Positions 1 through 5,978 of a DNA stretch of 11,773 nucleotides are shown here, one piece after another (within the stretch, counting starts at the first letter, position 1; the number at the start of each line of letters is the position of its first letter). The notes under the pieces are model-generated. The model was not told where the DNA came from and ran no database searches. It saw only the letters and a list, made by a program, of their open reading frames with translations. The DNA comes from Baffinella frigidus (lineage: Eukaryota > Cryptophyceae > Cryptomonadales > Baffinellaceae), in the NCBI GenBank assembly GCA_026770585.1, contig MU646329.1:333428-345200 (forward strand), given 5' to 3'. The translations under genes and the position numbers were made by a program.

Positions 1-98
1 ACCCTACACCCTACACCCTACACCCTACACCCTACACCCTACACCCTGCACCCTACACCCTACACCCTACACCCTACACCCTACACCCTACACCCTAC
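1..98. repeat. Telomeric repeat, (ACCCTAC)14
   Basis: Fourteen consecutive 7-bp units start at the first base. Only unit 7 (43-49) deviates, reading ACCCTGC. The C-rich strand reads 5' to 3' inward from the left end, which is the orientation of a true left chromosome end. The G-strand unit is TGTAGGG, one base away from the plant/algal TTTAGGG. The near-perfect repetition contrasts with the decayed CCCTAAA arrays further in, so I read this as the active telomere or very young telomeric sequence. It could instead be an interstitial block if the contig continues to the left. Confidence 0.85.
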
Positions 99-295
99 AA
101 GGTCCAACTTTCATCAGTGGCTTGTACACGCTGGTATGACCCAGACTCGTAGCTCCGCCGCGCGTTCGATTTCATAGGGTAACGGCCTGAAAAGGGGGTA
201 GTTAGGCCTACGGCATTGCCTAGGACCTCCTACCGTAGGCCGAGACTTTTTGGTCCAAGGATCCCTCACTGCTGCGTTCCCGCGCGATCTCATCT
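99..295. other. Subtelomeric spacer with small hairpin, no gene
   Basis: No supported gene. It contains a perfect 9-bp inverted pair (205-213 with 233-241, GGCCTACGG/CCGTAGGCC). The block around 187-240 combines GGGGGTAGTT with a CCTAGGACC...TAGGC core, a vocabulary also seen at 622-750 and 7630-7743, so it is probably a decayed relative of that hairpin family. A 24-bp segment at 248-271 recurs at 1482-1505 with one mismatch. Confidence 0.5.
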
Positions 296-424
296 CGGAC
301 CACACCAGAATCTGTCCTGATAAAAAGGCGTAAGATAGCATCATTTGAAGCCTAAAATAGCATTTACACCCTTACCTTCCGCGTGGGGGGCCTAAGATAG
401 CGGGACAGATTCTGTCTTGGTCCG
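296..424. mobile_element. Foldback element, MITE-like
   Basis: The left arm (about 296-329) and the right arm (389-424) are inverted copies. They share CGGACCA and the core CAGAATCTGTCC, with a few mismatches and one small indel. The interior carries three near-repeats of the form SSTAARATAGC (around 328-340, 350-361 and 390-401). There is no coding capacity. The structure fits a small non-autonomous foldback element; I see no convincing target-site duplication. Confidence 0.6.
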
Positions 425-621
425 AAATCAACTTGCCCTGCTCACGTGTCACCAGTCACCTCGATCCTCTCACCTGTTGACTGCAACCTACAGCTTGTCA
501 CCTGTAACCTGAAATACATTGCGCCATAATCCTGTCCTTCCAATTTCCAATCTTGTGTCGTCCCCTCACAACCCACGCAGCGGACTCTCAAGTGATTCGT
601 GAATAACCCCTAAGCGATAAG
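425..621. other. Non-coding spacer
   Basis: No gene or strong secondary structure is recognised. The 14-mer ACTTGCCCTGCTCA at 431-444 is repeated directly at 883-896, suggesting that the two flanks are parts of duplicated subtelomeric sequence. Confidence 0.4.
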
Positions 622-750
622 ACCTAGGACCCTACGGTAGGCAAGCCGTAGGGGCATAGGGGGGTTCCTACGGGGTGCGCGGTGCGGTGTACGAGGAAGC
701 CGGCAAGGACCGGAGGGGGGTAGTTTCTTATGAGCAAGGTACCCCTGTAG
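622..750. repeat. Hairpin-family copy related to 7630-7743
   Basis: A core at 622-653 holds an 8-bp perfect inverted pair (CCCTACGG 630-637, CCGTAGGG 646-653). The outer segment 715-750 matches the reverse complement of 7630-7665 at 32 of 36 positions. Both copies combine a CTAGGACCCTAC core with a G-run plus GTTTCTTATGAGC arm, so they belong to one dispersed family. This copy has an extended interior and no clear left arm. The open frames crossing it look accidental. Confidence 0.55.
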
Positions 751-920
751 GTCCTCAAACGCGCGCCGCGTGGGGTTCCTGTGTGTCTCTCGCACCACAT
801 CAAGTGTTCCTAGATTTGTGAAATGTCTTATAAGAGACACTCGCGGGGACGTGGGGTTCGGGTGGGGGGGGTGCGGAGTCCGACTTGCCCTGCTCAGGCG
901 TGCGCGGTGAGGGGTACGGC
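751..920. other. Non-coding spacer with G-runs
   Basis: No gene is recognised. It contains several G tracts (around 851-875) on the + strand that could form a G-quadruplex, and the second copy of a 14-bp direct repeat (883-896). Confidence 0.35.
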
Positions 921-1092
921 CACGCAACGATGACCTGTGAACCAAACCCCTCTGTTTTCACAGTCAACTCGCCTTCAATCGCCCATAAATCTGTCAACTT
1001 ATCCGGATTCTGGATTAAAATACCGTGTACATGAATAATAGAAAGACTGGAAAAAAAACGCAGCTTTTTTATACACAGGTCATCGTCGCGTG
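921..1092. repeat. Inverted repeat with 19-bp arms
   Basis: CACGCAACGATGACCTGTG at 921-939 is inverted at 1074-1092 with one mismatch (18 of 19). The roughly 134-bp interior is AT-rich at its distal end and contains two GTCAACT motifs (963 and 993) that recur in the neighbouring foldback. Long G-runs lie just outside the right arm (1091-1114). No coding potential. It resembles another small foldback element. Confidence 0.6.
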
Positions 1093-1142
1093 GGGGGGGG
1101 TCGGGTGGGGGGGTGATGAGTAACCTGTCCAGGTGGGGAGGG

Positions 1143-1310
1143 GTCTTATCTCACACAATACATTTATCAACTGGTTTTAGAAAGTCAACTCCCCCACAAA
1201 ATCGTCAACTTAACATTTTAATTAGAAATAGTAAACAACAAGTTGACGATTGTGTGGGGGAGTTGACTTTCTAAAACCAATTAATGAAATGCATTGTGTG
1301 AGATAAGGTC
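1143..1310. mobile_element. Foldback element with about 70-bp arms
   Basis: The left arm 1143-1211 and right arm 1240-1310 are near-perfect inverted copies around a 28-bp AT-rich loop (1212-1239). The long shared stretch runs from CTTATCTCACACAAT through GGTTTTAGAAAGTCAACTCC to CGTCAACTT. The arms differ by a few substitutions and small gaps. Each arm carries two GTCAACT or GTTGAC motifs. No ORF is carried. It is a classic MITE/foldback architecture; a transcript would make a long stem. Confidence 0.75.
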
Positions 1311-1422
1311 GTTTAACGTAGTATTTTCATATCCGGTGCGGGCTCGTTCTTGAGGCTCATAGACATTGTATCACTCAACTCAAGGCTCAAGGGCTTATCT
1401 AGGACCTGTATCGAGAGTAATA

Positions 1423-1455
1423 AAGAAGAAGAAGAAGAAGAAGAAGAAGAAGAAG
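1423..1455. repeat. (AAG)11 microsatellite
   Basis: Eleven perfect AAG units. It makes artefactual Lys/Glu/Ser runs in overlapping frames. It is purine-only on the + strand, so it could adopt triplex structure. Confidence 0.95.
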
Positions 1456-1460
1456 GACCT

Positions 1461-1480
1461 GGTCGTGGAGCCCCACGACC
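1461..1480. repeat. Perfect 8-bp-arm hairpin
   Basis: GGTCGTGG (1461-1468) and CCACGACC (1473-1480) are perfect inverted copies around a 4-nt loop. It sits directly between the AAG microsatellite and the dispersed 24-bp repeat at 1482-1505. Confidence 0.7.
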
Positions 1481-1526
1481 ATTTTGGTCCCAGGATCCCT
1501 CACTGGTGGAGGACCAATCCTCAGAT

Positions 1527-1696
1527 TTCATCCCACCAGGTATTTGATTTAAATGCTTCGGAGTTCCCCGAATCAACGAAATTTACTACACACTTGGCCA
1601 AATGCAGTCACGTCCAGCCCCGGACGAGCTTTCGTGTAGTAAATTTCGTGCATTCGGGGAACTCCGAAGCATTTAAATCAAATACCTGGCGGGATG
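1527..1696. mobile_element. Foldback element with about 63-bp arms
   Basis: The left arm (about 1527-1591) and right arm (1634-1696) are almost perfect inverted copies sharing CCAGGTATTTGATTTAAATG and CTTCGGAGTTCCCCGAAT. Each arm ends at the loop with TTTACTACAC (1582-1591; inverse 1634-1643). The 42-bp loop contains a small CGTCC/GGACG hairpin (1611-1615, 1622-1626). The right arm runs into a second hairpin (1693-1743). No coding capacity. Confidence 0.75.
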
Positions 1697-1743
1697 AGAT
1701 TGGTGGAGAACTGCCGGAGCTGCAGGTCTCTACCAATCTCATC
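1693..1743. repeat. Hairpin with 22-bp arms, 7-nt loop
   Basis: Arms 1693-1714 and 1722-1743 match at 20 of 22 positions, including a perfect GATGAGATTGGT/ACCAATCTCATC pair. It shares its first bases with the outer right arm of the preceding foldback, so the two structures are alternatives or branches of one cruciform. Confidence 0.7.
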
Positions 1744-1768
1744 TCAAAAGATAACCGAATCAGTGCAA

Positions 1769-1799
1769 CCTGGCCGTAGAGCTGCCGCCCGGCCGCGCG
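1769..1799 (+). repeat. Direct repeat, copy 1 (31 bp)
   Basis: A GC-rich 31-bp segment (core TGCCGCCCGGCCGCGCG) recurs at 2310-2340 with two mismatches. Copies are 541 bp apart and bracket AT-rich foldback DNA, as expected if a composite insertion or a segmental duplication separated them. Confidence 0.65.
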
Positions 1800-1964
1800 A
1801 ACCTGAATAGATTTTAATTTCGGGGACTGTCCTTGTAAACTATTCTTGGTACAAATCCAGATATTTTCGAGCACTAAAGGTACGAATGTTTCAAGGCCCT
1901 AAAAGTCCTTGGTACAAATCTTCGTTTTGAAGGACATTCCCGAAATTAAATCTATTCAGGTTCG
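1798..1964. mobile_element. Foldback element with about 36-bp arms
   Basis: The left arm 1798-1834 and right arm 1930-1964 are inverted copies sharing CGAACCTGAATAGATTT and AATTTCGGG, with small indels. The interior contains a direct 13-bp repeat, CTTGGTACAAATC, at 1845-1857 and 1908-1920. No ORF of note. Confidence 0.65.
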
Positions 1965-2036
1965 AGAAGAAACGCGCGTGCAAACTCTTCAGTCTACTCA
2001 GTTCCAGATTTCCTTCAAACGGACGAATTCACGTTG

Positions 2037-2046
2037 TTTACTACAC
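2037..2046 (+). other. Dispersed motif TTTACTACAC
   Basis: This site represents a motif whose 9-bp core TTACTACAC occurs eight times in the window: + strand 1582, 2037, 2238, 9192 and 11577; - strand at 1634, 5887 and 9174. Near-variants with ACCACAC lie at 5846, 9331 and 11653 (-). Here and at 11577 a GAGTTGAC motif follows downstream (2047 and 11611). By simple base-count expectation a given 9-mer should appear about 0.1 times. Confidence 0.7.
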
Positions 2047-2231
2047 GAGTTGACTGATAAGTTTTGATATTCCGATGCTTTTCGAGGTCCGAATCGTGTC
2101 ACCTATTAAGAGACCCGCTCTACCACTCGAGGCTGGAAGAGGGAGTGTTTTAAATGTGGGGTTGTTAAATTTAGTACCAGTCACGGGCAGGTTTAATTCC
2201 CCCAGCTACGTGACCAAACGCCCCTATTTGT
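2047..2231. other. AT-rich spacer
   Basis: No gene is recognised. A short frame crosses it without a recognisable domain. It begins with GAGTTGAC, which is shared with other foldback regions. Confidence 0.35.
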
Positions 2232-2256
2232 GTGAAAATTACTACACAATTTTCAC
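2232..2256. repeat. Perfect 9-bp-arm hairpin, ACTACAC loop
   Basis: GTGAAAATT (2232-2240) and AATTTTCAC (2248-2256) are perfect inverted copies. The 7-nt loop is exactly ACTACAC, the core of the dispersed motif. Presenting the motif as a hairpin loop is different from its position in the other elements. Confidence 0.65.
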
Positions 2257-2309
2257 TTGTAAACGAATCCCTGTTTTAAAATAGTGCCATTTCTAGCCTC
2301 GAGTGGTTA

Positions 2310-2340
2310 CCTGGTCGTAGAGGTGCCGCCCGGCCGCGCG
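2310..2340 (+). repeat. Direct repeat, copy 2 (31 bp)
   Basis: Matches 1769-1799 at 29 of 31 positions. It is followed by CGCGCG and then sequence unrelated to the region after copy 1. Confidence 0.65.
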
Positions 2341-2437
2341 CGCGTGCTTCACGTCCATTTTCGCTGGGGAGCGGGGAGTGTGTCAGAAAACCCCTTCCGT
2401 GTACTCCGCAGGCACACCCGTGTACGCCTGGGGAGTC

Positions 2438-2483
2438 AGGGTTTGGGGTTTGGGGTTCGGTGTTGAGTGTTCAGGGTTAGGGT
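2438..2483 (-). repeat. Degenerate G-strand telomere-like tract
   Basis: Imperfect GGGTTTG/GGGTTA units on the + strand. They are opposite in orientation to the C-rich array starting at 2571 and to the terminal telomere. The tract is short and decayed. Confidence 0.6.
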
Positions 2484-2570
2484 GTGGAGGTGCGAACTCT
2501 TCCCGGAGATTCTCGGAGAAACAAATCGCTGGGGGGCGGGAGTGCGTCAGGGACGGGGGGTGCGTCAGGA

Positions 2571-2735
2571 AACCCCTAAACCCTAAACCATAAACCTTAA
2601 ACCCTAAACCCTGAACCCTAAACCCTAAGCCCTGAACCCTAAACCCTAAACCCTGAACCCTAAACCCTAAACCCTAAACCCCTAAACCCTCAACCCTAAA
2701 CCCCTAAACCCCAAGCCCTAAACCCATAAGCCGTA
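2571..2735 (+). repeat. Degenerate CCCTAAA array
   Basis: About 165 bp of CCCTAAA units with variants CCCTGAA, CCCCTAAA and CCCTCAA. It resembles the Arabidopsis/algal-type telomere rather than the CCCTACA unit at the chromosome tip. It is preceded by two GTGCGTCAGG repeats (2542-2551 and 2560-2569). Confidence 0.85.
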
Positions 2736-2781
2736 AGCTCCAACCACCTCCCAGACCTTCGACCCTTAGTGCTGAACCCTC

Positions 2782-2974
2782 CCACCAACCCTCACGGAAA
2801 GACCCAATCGTCGATTTTCAGACCTCGGATTTAGGGGGCGTCGGGGTCAGATCCGACCCCGACGATTTTATAATGGCCCAATAAAAGCTGCTTTCTCAGG
2901 ATTCGGAAGTTTTAAAATGGCTCTGCACAAAAGGTCGAAAATCGCTGATGTGGTCCTCCCGTGAGGGTTGGTGG
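2782..2974. repeat. Foldback, first of a tandem pair (arms A/B)
   Basis: Arm A (2782-2825) and arm B (2932-2974) are inverted copies of a roughly 44-bp sequence beginning CCACCAACCCTCACGG and containing TCGATTTTC. The interior has its own hairpin with perfect 10-bp arms (2839-2848 and 2855-2864, CGTCGGGGTC/GACCCCGACG). No coding capacity. Arms of the next element are homologous, so the two form a family. Confidence 0.75.
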
Positions 2975-2996
2975 TCCCCGGCAGGATCCCACGGCA

Positions 2997-3167
2997 CCAC
3001 CAGCCCTCGTGGAAGGACCAAACAGTCGATTTTCGACCTTTCTCCAAAAGTTAATTTTGCACCAAGATTGGGACTTCTTAAGTTGTAGCCAGGCGAATTC
3101 GCCTGGCTGTCAAGGTGAATTTGAGGTCCGAAAATCGACGATTTGGTCTTTCCGTGAGGGTTGGTGG
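2997..3167. repeat. Foldback, second of a tandem pair (arms C/D)
   Basis: Arm C (2997-3039) and arm D (3124-3167) are inverted copies of each other and of arms A/B. The interior is unrelated to that of the first element, yet it too contains a central palindrome, at 3087-3108. The gap between the two elements is only 22 bp. Confidence 0.75.
3087..3108. repeat. Perfect 22-bp palindrome
   Basis: The stretch reads identically on both strands: AGCCAGGCGAA followed by its exact complement, with GAATTC at the centre and no spacer. It sits in the middle of the arms C/D foldback. Confidence 0.9.
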
Positions 3168-3186
3168 CAGGGGCTGTGGGCTCCTA

Positions 3187-3222
3187 ATCCCAAACCCCTA
3201 CACATTAAACCCTAGACCCTAA
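3187..3222 (+). repeat. Short decayed telomere-like tract
   Basis: A few CCCAAACCCCTACA and TAAACCCTAGACCCTAAA units. One CCCCTACA unit resembles the terminal repeat. It abuts the second foldback. Confidence 0.5.
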
Positions 3223-3734
3223 AGCCGGGAGGGGGTAAACGCTCTCACTTGAACACGACCATGTGCCTCCCGAGGCTGTCTCTCACACTCGCGATGCACC
3301 TTCGCGCCTGTATCTCGTCTGAAGCTCCCACTGGCGCTCCCTCTGGAAACTCCAGTGGAGAGCGGCTTGGGCCCCACTGGCCTCCCTAGAAAGAGGGTAC
3401 GGGAAACAAGGCCTTCTGACAGCAAGTGATGGTGCACGCGGGTACGCAAAAGATTCCCATCCCTTCTTCACGGAGCGATGGTCCTCGACTCGAAGATCCT
3501 TCATGGGACAAGAATCGTGGTTCTCTAGTGTTTTTCAGTGAGGATGGGCCAGAAGACCGCAGTCCTCCGCGGGTGCCACTTGGCCGACAATCGTAGCCAG
3601 GAAGAGGATAAGGCGGAGAACTGAAACGGCTGAGAGGCGGACCCATGCGCCGTGCCTGCAGGTGCCGGACATGTTATGTCTAGTGGAGTAGATCCGACTT
3701 TCTTTTTTCGAGGACGGGCAAAATCTGTTTTTGG
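3223..3734. other. No gene recognised
   Basis: Mixed-composition sequence with only short overlapping frames on the minus strand and no recognisable domain. One minus-strand frame includes a hydrophobic stretch (LRLILFLATIVGQVAPA) resembling a signal peptide, but it lies in a frame that starts inside the adjacent giant inverted repeat and ends at 3535. I do not support it as a gene. Confidence 0.35.
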
Positions 3735-3768
3735 GAGGGAGAAGCAGGGTTTTGCGTAGGGACATGAT

Positions 3769-3871
3769 CTTCCCCCACTTAATCCAAAAATCTGAGATCA
3801 CATTTGTGAAACAGAATTGAAAGTTCGTCCACAAATGTGTTTTCACATTTGTGGATTAGGTGGGGGAAGGC
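3769..3871. repeat. Subterminal hairpin inside the giant repeat
   Basis: CTTCCCCCACTTAATCC (3769-3785) pairs with GGATTAGGTGGGGGAAG (3853-3869). Inside lies a perfect 11-bp stem with a TTTT loop (3829-3839 and 3844-3854, CCACAAATGTG/CACATTTGTGG) plus another CACATTTGTG. A corresponding but more diverged hairpin is at the far end (about 4700-4796), so each end of the giant repeat carries its own stem-loop. Confidence 0.7.
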
Positions 3872-4226
3872 ACTCAAAACGAGGGTTCGCGGCATTTACT
3901 GGTCCCGAGGCGGGCCCGTCGGGCGCTCGATTGGGTGTAACTTTCGACCCCATAGGCTCATTTCACTTTTCTCGACGGTTCTGGAATCCTCAGAAGGTCC
4001 TCTTCAATTCCGCTGAATGAATCTGGGGTATCAGAGGCCCGCAAACATACTCAAAGTATGACTCCCCCAAAACCACCGCATCTGGGTTTGCACACCCTTC
4101 CCCCCCTCCTCGCAAAAACCTTGTTCCATCAAAGATGCTCAAGTTTTCAAGGCCTACACCTTTGCGAGAAGTTTTTTTTGGTTTAAGCTGGGGCAGAAAA
4201 GTTGGAGGCATCATAGTCCGTGACAT

Positions 4227-4264
4227 TGGAGCCATTTCTGGATTTTGGAGCCATTTCTGGATTT
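4227..4264 (+). repeat. 19-bp tandem duplication
   Basis: TGGAGCCATTTCTGGATTT occurs twice back to back (4227-4245, 4246-4264), exactly at the inner end of the left arm. The right arm has only one equivalent copy (4321-4339, inverted). Confidence 0.85.
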
Positions 4265-4853
4265 CCACCCTCGTTTTTGGCCAAACTTTGAGGAGAAGCA
4301 CAAACAGGTTATTGAGCAGGAAATTCAGAAATGGCTCCAATGTCACGGACTATGATGGCTCCAACTTTTCGCCCCAGCTTAAACCAAAAAAAAAAATCTC
4401 GCAAAGTTGTAGGCCTTGAAAACCTGAGCATCTTTGTTGCGACAAGGTTTTTGCGTGGAGCGGTGGAAGGGTGAGCAAAACCAGATGCGGTGGTTTTGGG
4501 GGAGTCGTGTTTTGAGTATGTTTTCGGGCCTCTGATGCCCCAGATTCATGCAGCGGATTTGAAGAGGACCTTCTGAGGATTCCAGAACCGTCGATAAAAG
4601 TGAAATGAGCCCAGGGGATCGAAAGTTACACCCAATCGAGCGCCCGACGGGCCCGCCTCGGGACCAGGAAACGCCGCGAACCCTCGTTTTGAGGGCCTTC
4701 CACCTTTCATACCACAAATGTGAAAACACGTTTGTGGAGGAACTTTCCATTCTGTTTCACAAATGTGGTCTAGGATTTTTGGTATAAGGGGTGGAAGATC
4801 ATGTCCCTAGGCAAAAGCCCTGCTTCTCCGCCCTCCAAACTTTCGTGACTTTC

Positions 4854-4905
4854 GTTCCGGTGTCCGCCTATGTTGGGAGCTCAAAGAACCTAAAGGACCT
4901 AAAGG
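4854..4905 (+). repeat. Dispersed repeat, copy 1
   Basis: A 29-bp stretch starting GTTCCGGTGTCCGCC (4854-4882) is identical to 5164-5192. It is followed by AACCTAAAGGACCTAAAGG (4887-4905), which is found exactly inverted at 5715-5733 and with one mismatch at 8018-8036. This copy begins just outside the right end of the giant inverted repeat. Confidence 0.8.
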
Positions 4906-4978
4906 CACATTGGGGGAAGCCTCTTCATTTTTTTGGTTTGACATCTGAGGTATCCGTGGTTGGAGCTCCTATGAGCCG

Positions 4979-5217
4979 AACCATGGGATACCGTATGGGC
5001 CTTCAGTCGACTTGCTGTATCCTGGTGTGTGTGCGAGCCTGTACCTCTTTGGTCTAACGCAAACGCCCGATGAGGATACCCTTTAGCCGGTTCTGCCGCG
5101 ATCCTCTGCACCGGGGGGGGCTGAATGTGATCCGAAAGGAAGCATGGCTTTTCTGCAGAACAAGTTCCGGTGTCCGCCTATGTTGGGAGCTCGAAGCACC
5201 TAAAAGAACCTAAAGGC
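4979..5217 (+). repeat. Diverged repeat block, inverted at 8018-8261
   Basis: It starts with AACCATGGGATACC (4979-4992) and ends with the second copy of the TATGTTGGGAG/CCTAAAGG repeat (5164-5217). The same landmarks occur in the same order and spacing on the minus strand at 8261-8018. Shared inner blocks include CCTCTGCAC, GATCCGAAAG and CTGCAGA. In one frame both copies read FG--QTP-E and later DPK, but this copy has a stop (5082-5084 region), so it may be a degraded coding relic. I do not recognise the protein. Confidence 0.6.
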
Positions 5218-5714
5218 CAAAAAGATCTTTACCACTTCGTCTGGCGTGCTTCCGGTGCGACCTCAGGCCCTATCCTCGCATGCCCCTCCCCCATCCCCCC
5301 GCCCCCTCGCTTTCCGGGTGAGGATTTTCGGCCGGGATTCCGCTCTTTCTCGCTGGGTGCGATGCGACGGTAAGCGGGCATCCCGGGATGGGGGGTTGCT
5401 GCGCGGGCTTTCACTCACCTCACAATACGCCCCGTACCTGGTTACGTGTGCACTGGGCTCGGGGCGATGCTGGGCAGCGAGGTTAGGGCTGCGAGGAACC
5501 GTGCGCTTGCGTCTACTCCCAGCTACTGGATCTGCACTGCTTGGTTGGTGGGGTGAGCTGGGATCGTCAGATTTCAACCAAGAGGAAATGTTTCAACATG
5601 TATTCAGGTAACCACTGCTCTGGTTCTCAAAACCAATCGTTTTGCAGATTCGTATGATCGTTATGAGCTGCGCATTGCCTCTTCTTCCCACCGGACTGAT
5701 GCGTTACACTCACG
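5218..5714. other. GC-rich region, no gene recognised
   Basis: C-rich and G-rich stretches allow frames on both strands (for example + 5246-5611, 121 codons; - 5263-5577), but low-complexity Pro/Arg/Ser content and mutual overlap give no basis to choose one. I recognise no domain. Confidence 0.35.
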
Positions 5715-5733
5715 CCTTTAGGTCCTTTAGGTT
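5715..5733 (-). repeat. CCTAAAGGA-type dispersed motif, inverted
   Basis: Exact reverse complement of the 19-bp AACCTAAAGGACCTAAAGG at 4887-4905. Here it lacks the adjoining TGTTGGGAGC segment. Confidence 0.7.
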
Positions 5734-5808
5734 ACAGCCACGAACAAGGACACATCTTTCTTCTAGAATGCTCCGACCAGTCTTCCGTGATCAGGAAATC
5801 TCAAACGC

Positions 5809-5932
5809 AAACACTTCTAATTTATAAACTGGATTCAATGAAATTGACCACACAGAACCATCTTTACTGGTAATATTAAAGCAAACGTGTAGTAATTTTG
5901 AATGAAATCCAGTTTATGAATTGTAAGTGTTT
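5809..5932. mobile_element. Foldback element with about 45-bp arms
   Basis: The left arm 5809-5853 and right arm 5887-5932 are inverted copies around a 33-bp spacer. They share AAACACTT and a perfect ATAAACTGGATT. As in the 1527-1696 element, the arms end at the loop with the motif: GACCACAC on the left and (inverted) ATTACTACAC on the right. This makes the two a plausible family despite different arm sequences. Confidence 0.7.
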
Positions 5933-5978
5933 CCACATGAAATCGCCGTGGAAGTGGTTTGTAAAATAGTCCCTTGTC

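Larger units (their letters stand above)
3735..4836. mobile_element. Giant inverted repeat (about 1.1 kb foldback)
   Basis: The left arm (about 3735-4264) and right arm (about 4321-4836) are near-identical inverted copies, roughly nine in ten bases by eye, around a 56-bp spacer (4265-4320). Matching blocks can be followed end to end: GGGACATGATCTTCC, CTCAAAACGAGGGTTCGCGG, GGCGGGCCCGTCGGGCGCTC, TCTGGAATCCTCAGAAGGTC, CCAAAACCACCGCATCTGG and CATAGTCCGTGACATTGGAG. Differences are substitutions and single-base or poly-T indels that ignore reading frame, so the arms look non-coding; the frames crossing them are shadows. Transcription across it would give a roughly 500-bp double-stranded stem. It may be a long-TIR foldback transposon or a duplicated inversion. 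Confidence 0.85.

Noticed and set aside
114-997. Several short frames (65-111 codons) on the minus strand near the tip
   Set aside because: They overlap one another and cross hairpin repeats, have biased low-complexity content and no recognisable domain.
1313-1779. Frames with poly-Lys, poly-Glu or poly-Ser runs
   Set aside because: The runs are translations of the (AAG)11 microsatellite in different frames, and the rest lies in foldback arms.
3535-3846. Minus-strand frame with a signal-peptide-like hydrophobic stretch
   Set aside because: It begins inside the arm of the giant inverted repeat, has no recognisable mature domain and no supporting neighbour. I judge it to be chance, though a spliced gene cannot be excluded.
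3990-4750. Frames of 94-123 codons on both strands in the giant inverted repeat
   Set aside because: They are mirror translations of palindromic DNA, and the arms differ by indels that break frame, so coding selection is unlikely.
5246-5611. 121-codon plus-strand frame and the opposing 104-codon minus-strand frame
   Set aside because: GC-rich sequence keeps both strands open. The composition is Pro/Arg/Ser/Leu-rich and no family is recognised.
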